The translations under genes were made by a program, and so were the position numbers. Below are positions 29,996 to 43,700 of a DNA stretch of 64,000 nt, one piece after another. Each line of letters opens with the position of its first letter. Position 1 is the stretch's first letter. The stretch lies in NCBI GenBank assembly GCA_002104895.1, contig MCFG01000258.1, forward strand, positions 5,001 to 69,000, given 5' to 3'. The notes beneath the pieces are model-generated. The model had not been told where the DNA came from. It was given only the letters and a program-made list of their open reading frames with translations, and did not search any database. The DNA is from Anaeromyces robustus. Lineage: Eukaryota > Neocallimastigomycota > Neocallimastigomycetes > Neocallimastigales > Neocallimastigaceae.

Positions 29996-31959
29996 ATGAT
30001 ATTATATATAAATCTGAAAAATCATTCGATAAATCAAAAACTTATAGAAAATAATAATTATAATAATTACAGCTTCAATAATGCATATTATAAAATGTCA
30101 TGAATTAACAGTTCTAGTATTTAAATGTTAGAATATCAATTTAAAATAAAAATATTTTACTGAAATTCAATTTATTATTATTTAGATATTTATAAATAAT
30201 TTCTAATATTTAAAATAATTATTATCATTAATTAATATTCTAAATGATTTTTGAATATTATATATAGAAATTCTTTATATAATTGTTAAATAATTTTGAA
30301 AAAAAAAAAAAAAGTATTTTTTTTTATAAAATTGTTACAAAACAATTTTTTTTCAAATAATTATTTTATTATTAACATGCATTATAGGGTTTGTTAAAAA
30401 ATTATATTATAAATACTATATTATAATTATAATATTAATATATGTAATTAACTATTAATATATTTGTAATTTAATTATTATTTATATAAATGGATAAAAT
30501 TTAAATAATAAATAATAAAGAATAATAACATAAAAAATAACAAAAATGAATAAAAAAAATTTTTTTAAAATTTTAATTAACATTTCATTAAATTAATAAA
30601 AAGAATAAAAATAATATTAAATTTTGTGTAACAAAAATTTCCTTTTCAATATCTCTTATATTAAAATGTATTATTAAACAAAAAAAATTTTTTTTTTCCT
30701 TGTTTTGTTATTCAAAATTTTATACTAAATATATAATATAATTATAATAATATATTATGTAAATCATATTTTATTAAGAGCTATTAGGAATTAGGATTAT
30801 TATAATCAATTATTATGGGTTTTTATGGGTTATCATGGGCTATATAATATTAATGAATTAAAATAATAATCATTATATATACATCATATTAAATATATAT
30901 GTTACACGAACACATTATTAATCTAATTTTATATATTTTTATTGATTAAATTTTTTATAATAAATTAATTCTGAAGATAAATATGGTTTTTTTAGTTATT
31001 TTTATAAACAATTTATTAATATTATATTAATAATATATTTTAAATATATTAACAATACATTTCTAAATATATTAGTAATATAATAAATAATAAATAAATA
31101 ATAAATAAAATATTGTATTTTAATAAATATTTAATTACATTATATTAATTTACTATTTACGTACATTTTTTTATAATATTTAATTTATTTTATTATTGAT
31201 CATGTAATACAATTTAAATTTTTTACACCTTTTCAAACTATTTTCATCAATTTGTATATATTAAATAATTATATTTAATTTCATATATATTATTTTGTAT
31301 AATGATATATATTAAAATTTGACGATTATGTATATTTGTTTAGAATTTAAAACATATAAAAATAAAGTTATATACAAAAATATATATTTAATTAAAATTT
31401 AATATGTAATAACTGTATAATATAGTATATTATAATATATTATAATAAATATTTTATTATAAAATTAATCTTGTAATATTAAAAGAAATATCATATTATT
31501 GTTTATTACAACATAGTTCGTTATTTAATTATTTGATAATAGTAAATAATAATAATATTAATATTTTTTTCCTTTTTTTTATATTATTAATATATTTAAT
31601 TTATGGTTATTATTAGCGAATAACGAAAAGAAAAAAAGATACTACTATATAATTATATATAATATTTTTTTTATATTTTTTTTTTCTTTTCTTTAAAAAA
31701 TTTTATAAAAATAAAATAAAAAAGATATTTTAATAGAAAGTTAATTAAGAAAAGAAATATTTTTCTTTTTTTTAATTAGTAATTAAACTAACAACAAAAA
31801 AAAAAAATATAAAATAAAAATCAAAAAAAAAAAAAAATAAATAAATATATATTTTAAAAATTAAAAACATTTTTAAAAAAGAAAATCTTTTTTGTATTTA
31901 TTATATATAAAAAACTTCTTTTTAATTTTTTTTTAACTTTTTATAATATATACAAATAA

Positions 31960-32016
31960 TATTCTTTTCTTTCTTTTATAAGCATATATAATAGAGTTGA
32001 AAGAAAGAAAAGAATA
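31960..32016. repeat. Perfect inverted repeat, 17-bp pyrimidine/purine arms
   Basis: The left arm at 31960-31976 is T/C-rich (TATTCTTTTCTTTCTTT type) and the right arm at 32000-32016 is its exact A/G-rich complement, with a 23-nt loop. It lies about 530 bp upstream of the CaaX gene start, so it may be in the promoter or 5' leader. Confidence 0.75.
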
Positions 32017-32548
32017 ATAATTATAGAGATTGATTAATTAATAACAATAAAAATAAATAAATAAATAATATAAAACAACAATAATATAAAATCTAATCTA
32101 AATAATAATAAATTTGTAAGTATTTTTTTTTACTTATACTAAATATAAATATAATAATAAATATAATATAAAAATAAAAATAAAAGTAAAAGAAAATAGA
32201 AATTAAAGAATATAAAAATATATATTAAGGTAAATAACATATTATATATATTTGTATTATTAAATGTAATTATAACTAATTGTTATTTTATTACTATTAT
32301 TATTATAATTATTATTATAATTATTATTATTATTTTACTAGAAATAATAATTAAAAAGCGTTCAATAAACAAATCAAATAACTAATAAATAACAAATAAA
32401 TAATATCAATATTTTCACTAATATAAAATTTTTTAAAATTTATATACTATTTAAATACAATAAAATTATAATATTATAAACAAATATTTTAAATAAATAT
32501 ATTAAATAATATAAGAGTAAATTAAATTATAAATAAATTATATACAAA

Positions 32549-34462
32549 ATGGTAAATAATATTAAAAAGTTTTACATATTAATTATTTATAATAAAGAAT
32601 AAAATAATATAATTTATATATGATTGACATATTATTATCTAAAAAATATAATTTAGTTTTCAAACAAAGGTAGTAGACCAGCTTCTCCATTTAATATGAC
32701 AAGACCAGAATCTCCAGTAAATGTTGAAAATGAACGTCAAAAGCTTAGAGAAGCAGGAAATTCCGATAGAATTAATGCTTTATCTGCTTTTGAAGACAAC
32801 AAGAAAAAACAAAATAAACAATCTGAAATGGAACAACAAATGAAAATTCAAGATAGAGAAAATGAAGTTTTTGAAAAAGCTCATGTTCTTAAAGAAAAGT
32901 TAATGAAAAGTCAAAATGAAAAACTTTTAGAAGAACAACGTCGTCAAAAAATGCAAAATGAATTATATTTAGAACAATCGAAAGAACAAAAACAACATAT
33001 GGATAATTTTGAAAAACAAAAGAAAGAAATGTTAAAACAGAAAGAAGAAGAAAAATTAAAAGAATTAGCTAAAAATGAACAACAAGCCTTTGAAAAAGCT
33101 TTATTAGTAAAGAAGAAGATTGAAGAAGACAAAAGATTACAAAAACAAAAAGAAGAAGAAGAACGTAGATTAGAAGAAGAAAGAAGAGAAAAAGAAAAAG
33201 CTGAAAAATGGAAAATTCAAAAAATGAAATTTGAAAAATTAGAAGAAGAAAGAAAATTAAAGCGTATGACACCAGCTCAAAGAGAAGAATATTTAGAAGC
33301 TAAGGCTAAACGTGAAGCTGAAGAGAAAAGAAGAAAAGAAGAAGAAGAAGAAAGAGAAAGACAACGTCAACTTCAATTACAAAAAGAAAAGGAAGAAGAA
33401 GCCAGAGAAAGAGAAATGGAAAGACAACGCCAACTCAAATTACAAAAGGAAAAGGAAGAAAAAGAAGCTAAAGAAAGAGAAAGACAACATAAACTTGAAA
33501 TTGAAAGAGAACAAAAAGCTAAAGAAGCTATGGAAAAAGAAAATCAAAGATTAGAAAAAATACGCAAAGAAAAAGAAGAAAGAGAAAGAAAAGAAAGACA
33601 AGCTGAATATGAAAGAACTGAAAGATTAAAGACGGAAGCTGAAGAAGTTAAAAATTGGGAACAACAACGTCAACAATTAATGAGAAGATCCCAAGATGTT
33701 AGAGAAAGAAATAAGGATAATGAAAAGAGAAGAACTCTTCTTTTACAAAAGGAAGAACAACTTCAACAATTATACGGTGAAAACGGTATAATACCATATG
33801 GAAATGAAGAAGCTAAGAAAATGTCTATCGATGTTGAAGCTGAAAGAAAAAAGATTGCTGAAGAAAGAAAGAAATTAGAACAAGAACAAAAAGAATTAGA
33901 AGAAGCTATGGAAATACTAAAGAAACAACAAGAAATTGATATGCGTAGAAGAAAGATAGAAGAAGAAAAAATAATTATTCGTCGTGCATATAGAGCTGAA
34001 CAACGTATAAATCACCCAGAAGAATCTCCAAAAGATAGAACTCCACTTCCACCAAAGAAAGGTTTTCTTGATGATATGGCAAAAATCGAGCATGATAATG
34101 ATTGGAGTGAATTCTTTAATCGTTATAATGGTAATTAAAAATAAATATTAGTTGTTATATATATATATATTTATAAAGTTTTATAGAATTAACATAAAAA
34201 TATCTTTTATATATATTTATTAAAATTGTAAATTAATCTTAATACTTAATTAGATGCTGAAGAAAATCTTCATAAAGTTGAACCAGAACCAAAACCAGAA
34301 CAAGAAACAGAAGGTTTAGAATTCGATGCTCCAATAAAGAAAGATAATAATATTGAACTTGAAGAATTAAATTTACCAAAACAAAGACCAAACTACCCAA
34401 GAGAAAGTTCAAAACACAGTCCAAAACCAAAAAGTGAAACTGGATGTTGTATAATAATGTAA
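32549..34462 (+). CDS. Long coiled-coil protein with C-terminal CaaX prenylation box
   Basis: Three exons: 32549-32551 (only the ATG), 32657-34130 and 34254-34462; 561 residues. The ATG is directly followed by GTAAAT. The acceptor AG at 32655-32656 gives MFSNKGSRPASPFNMTRPES in frame with the long exon, whereas the closer acceptor at 32668-32669 leads to a stop. Residues about 25-460 are almost entirely charged coiled coil (Glu/Lys/Arg/Gln, blocks such as EEERERQRQLQLQKEKEEEA), like caldesmon- or trichohyalin-type helices. A short acidic tail rich in Pro ends in GCCIIM: CIIM is a CaaX box, and the preceding Cys could be palmitoylated, so the rod is probably membrane-anchored. No catalytic domain is seen. 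An internal ATG at 32696 could serve as an alternative start. Confidence 0.8.
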
Positions 34463-35371
34463 AAAAAAATTATTTTAATGAATAATATTTTATTTATTAA
34501 TATAAAAAAATTAGTAAAAGAAAACAGGTTAGAAAAAGAAAAGAAAAATATAAAATATCGGTTACCAATTTCTTTTTCAATCATTTATATTTTCTATACT
34601 TTTTTTTATATGAAATATTATAAATATTTATGTTCTTTTTCTCTTTGTTTGTTTTTCAAATTATCAAATTAAATAATATATAATTATAATATTTTTTTTT
34701 ACTAAATTAATAATAAACTTAATAAATTATTTAAAAAAATATATATTTTTTTATTTAATTTATTAGTGTTTTAGTTTTATCATAAAAAAATTTTTTTAAA
34801 AAAAAAAAAATAACAGAAAAAATATAATTAATATTTAATTAAACAACAAATATTTAAAATTAATAAAATAAAAATAAAAAATAAAAATAAAAATAAAAAT
34901 AAAAATAAACAACAACAACAATAATAATAATAATAATAAATAGTAATAGTAATAATAGTATTAAAAAATAAAATAAATACAAAAACAAAAAAAAAAAAAA
35001 AAAAATTAAAACAATACACAAAAAAAAAAAAAAATATAAAAATTAAAAAAAAAAATAATAGAAATATATAAACGAAAGAAGAAAAATAGGCTCTTTCGAA
35101 ATTTATATATTATATAGAATAAACTAACTTTTTTTCAATAATTAAAAAGTATTAATATTCCAACTCCTTATCAATCAATCAATAATTAATAATTATAAAT
35201 AAAAAAATTAGTTAGTTTAATACTATCCATTTGTATATTTTTTTAATTGAATTAAAAATCAATTAAAAATAATAATATACATTTTTCTTTAGAAAAAATT
35301 TTTTCTTTCTTAATTAATTATCAATATAAAATAAAAATAATATTAATAAAATTAAAAAAATCTATATATTT

Positions 35372-35489
35372 AATAAAAATCTAATCTTAATAGTAAAATT
35401 TAGTTTATTTATTTATTAATATTGGTTTATAATAAAAATCTAATCTTAATAGTAAAATTTAGTTTATTTATTTATTAATATTGGTTTAT
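35372..35489. repeat. Perfect 59-bp tandem duplication
   Basis: Copies 35372-35430 and 35431-35489 are identical, so the duplication is probably very recent. The unit contains TCTAATCTTAATAG and ends in ATATTGGTTTAT. Confidence 0.9.
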
Positions 35490-35546
35490 ACAATTTACAT
35501 TTCTATTAACAGTATTTAATAGTAAATATATATTAATATCATATAA

Positions 35547-35674
35547 TTTGTTATTTGATATTATATATTATGTTTGAAATTAGATTTGAAGTAAAAATTA
35601 ATTTTTAATTTTTGTTATTTGATATTATATATTATATTTGAAATTAGTTTTAAAGTTCAAATTAATTTTAAATT
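35547..35674. repeat. Imperfect 64-bp tandem duplication
   Basis: Two copies with period 64 share TTTGTTATTTGATATTATAT and differ at a few sites. They lie just 58 bp after the 59-bp duplication, so this spot seems prone to tandem duplication. Confidence 0.75.
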
Positions 35675-36243
35675 TTTTAGAAAGAATTTTAGCGTTTAAT
35701 TATTAAATAGAGAGAATATAAAGAATTCATTCTATATTTAAATTTTTATGAATTATAATTATTTACAATTAAGTAGTTATTTATAAAAGTTTTAATTTTT
35801 ATATTTAATATTAAAGTATAAAATGAAATTTCCACAATTTAAATGTTATAAAACAACAGTAGATTTTTTTTTTTTTTTTATTCACATAAATCGTATTGCT
35901 TTTTTATTTAAAGACGTTTAATTTTGAATTAATGTATTAATACACTGAACGGTATAAAAAATGAAACATAATTCATCATTATACTCTTGAAGTTTTTGCA
36001 AATTATCATAAAGAATATGAAAATATTAATAAAAAAAGAAAAAAAAATTGAAAATATAATGAAAATTGAAAATATAGTAAATGTATTTTCATAAATATGC
36101 CAAAAATGAAAATTTAATTGTCCAAATGAATATTAACTAAGTTATAATAACTACTAATCATATTAATATATTAACTTGAACAAGGGTAGTTAATGATTTT
36201 ATTTATAATGATAAAAATAAAAATTTTAAATATATATAAAATT

Positions 36244-36303
36244 TATTCCACTTATTTATTTACTTATTTATTTATTTACTTATTTTTTTATTTATTTATG
36301 TAT

Positions 36304-36366
<63 letters not shown>

Positions 36367-36420
36367 TTTTATTTTATTTTATTTTATTTTATTTTATTTT
36401 AATTTTATTTTAATTTTATA
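36244..36420. repeat. (ATTT)n then (ATTTT)n microsatellite
   Basis: A compound array that switches from a 4-bp to a 5-bp unit near 36365. The plus-strand open frame through it is a repeat artefact. Confidence 0.9.
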
Positions 36421-37147
36421 ATTTTTTATTTTAATTTATTTTATTTCATTTCATTTTATTATTATTTATTATTTTTATTATATTATATTTTATTTTATTT
36501 TATTTTATTTATGTATCTTTTCTTTTTTTTACATTTTATATACTTATAAAAATATTTTACCTTATAATACATTATTTAAAATATCAACTCATCAAATTAT
36601 TTTATTAAAACAAAAATATAAAATAAAATAAAGCATTCTTATAAATATATCAAAAATATAAATAAAAAGTAATTAAATTAGCATAAATAAAAAAGTTAAT
36701 TTATGGTATTTTGTTGGTTATTATAAATGTTATTCTTGTTTCTTTAAATTAATACAAAATTTTTATGTATTAACTATATAACTTTAAATAATGATAACAA
36801 TAACAATTCTATTATTATTATCATTATTCCTATATATATATTTGTTATTATGTTTTATTTTCATTTTCTATTATTAATGGATGGGAAAAGTAAATGATAT
36901 GGATTAATTATATAAATATAATTGATAAATGATTAAAACTATTGGTATATTTGGATAAAATAAATATATTTACTAAAAATGATTGAATATTTTTTTACTT
37001 GTATATTACTTTGGTAACTATTGTTATATATATATTTATTTTTTTTTTGGTTTTTTCTGTTTTCTATAATTTTTTTTTTTTTATTTTGATTGTTTTATTA
37101 TTATTAGAATAATTAATATTATTTTGTTTGATTTTTTGATTTTAATT

Positions 37148-37240
37148 TTGTTTTTTTTTTTTTGTTTTTTTTTTTTTTTTTGTTTTTTTTTTTTGTTTTT
37201 TTGTTTTTTTGTTTTTTTGTTTTTTTTTTTTTTTTTTTTA
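37148..37240. repeat. Poly-T tract with regularly spaced G residues
   Basis: T runs of 7 to 18 nt separated by single G, for example TTTTTTTG repeated four times at about 37192-37220. It reads as low-complexity slippage sequence. Confidence 0.8.
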
Positions 37241-37521
37241 TATATATATTGCTTAGTTGTTAAGTAATTAACTTCATATTTGATTTTATTACTGACTTTT
37301 ATCGGTTTATATACAATACATCTACATAAAAAATAAATATTTGTTTACTTGATTTTTTTTGTTTAATATTTTTCTTTGCTATATTATATATAAATATTAA
37401 AATATATAATAATAATATATAAATAATTCATTTATATCCTTTTTTGTATTATTATTTTATAAAAAAAAAAATTAAAAAGAAAAAATAGAGAATTTAAGAA
37501 ATTATAAAATATGAACTGAAT

Positions 37522-37554
<33 letters not shown>

Positions 37555-37787
37555 CTTCCCTTTTTCTTCTTTTGATAATTATATAAAAAAAAATAAATAA
37601 AAAAATAAATTAAATATATATTTAAATCTAAATATATATATATAATAAATAATTCATTAAATTTTTTTATAATTAATAATTTAAATAACATATTATTAAT
37701 GTTTTTATATATTAAATATAATTAATAAATTAGTTTTTTTTTTTTTTTTTTTCTAAAAAAAAAAAATTTTTTTTTCTTCATTTAAAT

Positions 37788-40700
37788 TTAAATTAGTAAT
37801 CCATTATCCATATATTGATCATAGGATGGTGTCTTAACTGGATCTTCACCAGTAATCTTAGTAGCTATCATATCAACAAGTTCTTCAGTTGTAATTTCAC
37901 TACTTAATAAGGCAGATTGTGGAAGTTCAACATTTTTATCATTTTCTATCCATTTAACTATTTCCATAGAGGTTAATGAATCTAAGCCATAAACTTGTAA
38001 AGGAACATTAGTATCAATTTCTTCATCTACTAAACCCAATAAATCTTGTAATTTTGCAACAACTTCACCCTTCAAAGATTTAATAACTTCTTGCTTATTT
38101 CCAGAAACTGTTTTACTTTTTAATAAATCATCAGTCATTATAGTTTCATTAACTTGAGTATCATATTGATTAGCAATAGAAGCATCAAAAGTACTTTCAC
38201 TATCTGCAATACTTGAAACTGGTTTTGACTTTGAATAATCATTAAAATCCATATGACTGTCATTATAATAGCCAGCATCATTATTTGATAATAAATTAGC
38301 AACAATATTAACTAATTCATTTGTAGTAATTTCATCAGTTAATAATTGACTTTGTGGTAAAGTAACCTTAAATTCATCTTGAATCCAATTCGTTAATTCC
38401 ATAGCAGTTAAAGAATCTAAACCATAAACACGAAGTGGAATAGCTGGATCAATTTCTTCATCAACTAAACCTAACATATTTTGTAATCTAGAACATATTT
38501 CATTTTTTAATTCTTCGTTATTAACATTACTATTTGTTTTTGGTACGACTGGTTGAATAGTTGGAATATCTTGATAAATATTATCTATATTCGGCTGTAA
38601 ATTAGTTGGTTGGGCTGACTGAAAATTTATAGTAGTTGGTATAATTGGTGCTTGAACTGTAGAAACAGCTACTGGTGCAACAGCTGGAGTTGAAATAGCA
38701 GCTGGAGTAGCAGATGGAACAGAAGAAGAACCATCCATAATAATATTAATTAAATCTTCGGTAGTAATATCATCTCCTAATAATTGACTTTGACTAAATT
38801 CAATATTCATTTCACTTTCAATCCATTTAGTTAATTCCATAGCAGTTAAAGAATCTAAACCATAGACACGAAGTGGAATAGTAACATCAATTTCTTCATC
38901 AATTAAACCTAACATACTTTGTAATTTTTCTGTAATATCTTTAGTTAATTTATCTTTATTTAATGCAGAACTTTTTGGTTTAGAAGCAGCAACTGGAGCT
39001 TGTTTAACAGGAGATTGGAATGATCTAACTGGAGCTGGAGCAGAAACTGGAGCAACCGGAGTTGGTTGGAAAGTTCTTGGTTGAACTGAAACTGGTGCAG
39101 TTACTGGAGTTGGTTGGAAAGTTTTTGGTTGACTAGAAACTGGAACTTGAGCAACAACTTGAGCAGGAGCTGGAACTGAAGCAGCAGAAGCAGTTGGAGC
39201 AGATGAAGAATTATCCATAATAATATTAATTAAATCTTCAGTAGTAATATCATCTCCTAATAATTGACTTTGACTAAATTCAATATTCATTTCACTTTCA
39301 ATCCATTTAGTTAATTCCATTGCAGTTAAAGAATCTAAACCATAAACACGAAGTGGAATAGTAACATCAATTTCTTCATCAATTAAACCTAACATACTTT
39401 GTAATTTTTCTGTAATATCCTTTGTTAATTTATCTTTGTTAAGAGATGGTTTAGCAGCAGAAGAACCAGAAACTACTGGTGCAGTTCTAGCTTGAACAGA
39501 TACTTGAGCTGGAACAGCAACTGGAGTTGGTTGGAAAGTTCTTGGTTGAACTGAAACTGGTGCAGTTACTGGAGTTGGTTGGAAAGTTTTTGGTTGAATT
39601 GAAACTGGTGCAGCTACTGGAGTTGGTTGGAAAGTTCTTGGTTGAACTGAAACTGGTGCTTGTGCAACAACTGGAGTAGGAGCTGGAACTGAAGCAGAAG
39701 AAGCAGTTGGAGCAGATGAAGAATTATCCATAATAATATTAATTAAATCTTCGGTAGTAATATCATCTCCTAATAATTGACTTTGACTAAATTCAATATT
39801 CATTTCACTTTCAATCCATTTAGTTAATTCCATAGCAGTTAAAGAATCTAAACCATAGACACGAAGTGGAATAGTAACATCAATTTCTTCATCAATTAAA
39901 CCTAACATACTTTGTAATTTTTCTGTAATATCCTTAGTTAATTTATCTTTGTTAAGAGATGGTTTAGCAGCAGAAGAACCAGAAACTACTGGTGCAGTTC
40001 TAGCTTGAACAGATACTTGAGCTGAAACTGGTGCAACTACTGGAGTTGGTTGGAAAGTTCTTGGTTGAACTGAAACTGGTGCAGTTACTGGAGTTGGTTG
40101 GAAAGTTTTTGGTTGAACTGTAACTGGTGCAGCTACTGGAGTTGGTTGGAAAGTTCTTGATTGAACTGAAACTGGTGCTTGAGCAACAACTGGAGTAGGA
40201 GCTGGAACTGAAGCAGAAGAAGCAGTTGGAGCAGATGAAGAATTATCCATAATAATATTAATTAAATCTTCAGTAGTAATATCATCTCCTAATAATTGAC
40301 TTTGACTAAATTCAATATTCATTTCACTTTCAATCCATTTAGTTAATTCCATAGCAGTTAAAGAATCTAAACCATAAACACGAAGTGGAATAGTAACATC
40401 AATTTCTTCATCAATTAAACCTAACATACTTTGTAATTTTTCTGTAATATCCTTTGTTAATTTATCTTTGTTAAGAGATGGTTTAGCAACAGAAGAACCA
40501 GAAACTACTGGAGCGGTTCTAGCTTGAACAGATACTTGAGCTGGAACAGTAACTGGAGTTGGTTGGAAAGATTTAGCTTGTACAGAAACTGGAGCTGGTT
40601 GGAAGGATCTTGTTTGAACACCAATTGGAGCTGTGACTGGAGTAATAGCAGCAGCTGGAGCTTGTGCTTGAGCAACAATTGGAACAACTGTTGGAGCTGT

Positions 40701-43700
40701 GTCATTAACTGAAGCTACTGGAACAGAAGAAGAATTATCCATAATAATATTAATTAAATCTTCGGTAGTAATATCATCTCCTAATAATTGACTTTGACTA
40801 AATTCAATATTCATTTCACTTTCAATCCATTTAGTTAATTCCATAGCAGTTAAAGAATCTAAACCATAGACACGAAGTGGAATAGTAACATCAATTTCTT
40901 CATCAATTAAACCTAACATACTTTGTAATTTTTCTGTAATATCCTTTGTTAATTTATCTTTGTTAAGAGATGGTTTAGGAGCAGATGGAGTAGCAACAAC
41001 TGGAGCAGCCTTAGCTTGAACAGAAACTGGAGCTGGTTGGTAAGATTTTGGTTGAGTTGATATAGAAACTGGGTCAGCAGCTGGAGCAACAGATCCTGGA
41101 GTAAAGGAACGAACTGGTACAGAAACTGGAACAGTAGTTGGACTAAAGCTTTTAACAGATATTGGAGTGAATGAACGAACTTGAACTGGAGTGAATGAAC
41201 GTACTGTAGGAGTAATTTGATAAGTATTTGTATTAGTAGATGGTTTTGGAATATGAGTTGGTTCTGGTTCATAATGTCCACCACTATTCTTAATTAAAGT
41301 TGGAAGATCTAACTTCTTTTCAACTGGATAAGTTACAGCTGGTGGTGGATTAGCACCACGTAAGTGAGAAATACTATAGGTAACTGGAGCAACAAAAGTA
41401 GCATCATATGACATATCAGCCCAATTCTTTGCCATGTAAACATTAGCTGGAAGATCATAACGAATTAAACCATCCATAACATTAACCAATTCATCAGTAT
41501 CTAAAAGAGCAATTAATTTTTCAAAGTCCTTAGATTGTTTGGTTTGGTTCCATTTAGATAAATAACCTGAACCACGCATAGCTGGAAGTGCAATACAATT
41601 ACCAGAAAGACCCTTTTCTCTACGATGATCAATAATAGAACTTAAAAAGGCATTAGCAGCACCATAAGCAGTTTGACCACGATTACCTAAAACATCAAGA
41701 ATAGAAGAGAAGACAACAAACATTTGAACTTGATATGGTTTTTGAGAAGTAACTAAATGTAAGTTCCAAGCACCTTCAGCTTTAGCGTTAAAACCTTTAC
41801 GAAGTAAAGCAAGATCGGAATTACTAATTAATCCTGGAGCAAAGCGATTAGCTAAATGGAAGACACCAGCAACTCTTGGTTGACATTGTTGGAATAATTG
41901 TTGAACATTATCTAAATTAGTTATATCACAAGTCTTAATCATTACATTAATATTCTTTTCTATTAATGAACGAATAATAGGTTGTTCATATTGTTTATCC
42001 ACGGAACCACTAGTAGTCAATAAAATATTCTTAGCACCACGACTAACTAACCAAAGGATAACTCTTAAACCAACACCACCAAAGGCACCAGTAACTAAGT
42101 AGGTCAAGTTTGGATCAACTAAAGTAACTGGATTACATTCAATCTTCATATTATCTTCAAATTCAATACATGTCTTACCAATATTTCTACCACTAGCAAG
42201 ATAGAAGAATGCATCCTTGTATTTATTAGCTGGGAAGATCTTAGCTGGAATTGGAGTAAGCTTACCAGAATTGAACATATCAAAGATAATGTTTTTGTAG
42301 ATGCTCATTTGTTGATTATTAAGAAGATCAATATGTGAAGAAACAAAGGAAATATTATTAAGAAGACAATGTAAACCAAGCTTACTATCACTTAAAATAT
42401 CAGTCTTTCCAATTTCAACGAACTTACCACCGTTCTTAAGACATCTAATACCCATTCTAAGACTCTTACCAGAAAGTGAATTTAAGACAAAGTCAACACC
42501 CTTACCATTAGTCCATTTCATAACATCATGGTAAAATTCTTCTGGATCTCTGGAATTAGTAACATGTTCAAGGCCATAAGTCTCACGAAGGAACTTCTGC
42601 TTTGAAGCAGAAGCAGAAGCAATAATATTAGCACCCCAAAGTTGACATAATTTAACAGCAGCTTGACCAACACCACCAGCAGCAGCATGAATTAAAATGG
42701 TTTGGCCTGGCTTGATACCACCAGCACGAACATGTAAACTGTAGTAGGCAGTAATAAAGACAATGAAGATACCAGCATATTCAACCTTATACATGCTTTC
42801 TGGAATCTTTTGAACAGAAAGTGGATCAACAACACCATAAGTACGTAAAAGATGTCCATATTTATGAGAAAATGCAACAACTGGATCACCAATTTGTAAA
42901 TTGTTCTTTGAATCACGAGCAACATTCTTACCAATAGCGACAACACGACCAATACATTCCATACCTGGTTCATAATCATCAAAACCAATAAGAGCATCCA
43001 TGGCTGTCATGATATCCTTGAATTGCATAGAAACACCTTTAACCTTAATGACAATTTGATCATCATTATAAGTCGGAAGACCAATACATTCACTGAATTT
43101 CATTTGACCAATTTGACCATTGGAACTTCTTTCTAATTTAACATTGGAAGATTTAACAACTGGTTCCTTATCCATCTTCATGAATCTAACACATTGAACC
43201 TTACCATCAATAATTTCGACTTCTGGATCTTCCATAGTTAAACCACTACGTAAAGCAGCAAGATATAAATCTTCGAATTTATCAGTGTGGGCAGTGAATA
43301 ATGGAACTTTACATTCAGCACGAGCAGCACGAACCATACCAATAACGGTTTTACTAGTAGCAACAGCATGAGATTGACGAGATTCATCCTTAATGTATTT
43401 AGATGCAGCAAATAAAGTTGGAATTTCATAATTAACCATAGTCTTAAGGGTCATAAAGGCACGATCAATTTCTGGACTATCAATGAAACTAGCATCAATA
43501 ACAAAGGTTTCCTTTGGTTGAATCATTTGAGTTTCGACCATTTGTTTAATATTTTCAACATGATCTCCTGGTAATACCCAAATGTTTTGTAATCCAGCAA
43601 TAACACTACCAATATGGTTAGCTAATGCATTAGCTTCATTTTGTTGATTTTCAGTGCACATGACAATAACGTTACGGCAAGTAACTGGTAAATATTCAGT

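Larger units (their letters stand above)
28787..32548. other. Divergent intergenic region with pseudogene remnant
   Basis: This should hold the promoters of the F-box/WD40 gene (left) and the CaaX coiled-coil gene (right). The middle contains a decayed open frame and palindrome (29576-29995). The right end is rich in A/T runs, with a purine/pyrimidine inverted repeat at 31960-32016. GTAAGT at about 32117 and GTAAAT at about 32230 could be donors of 5' UTR introns, but this is not proven. Confidence 0.55.
34463..37787. other. Convergent intergenic region between CaaX and PKS genes
   Basis: The 3' ends of both flanking genes fall here. It holds two perfect or near-perfect tandem duplications (35372-35489, 35547-35674), a short relic frame at about 35941-36046, TTTA/TTTTA arrays (36244-36420) and a T-run broken by single G residues (37148-37240). 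No intact gene is supported. Confidence 0.6.
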
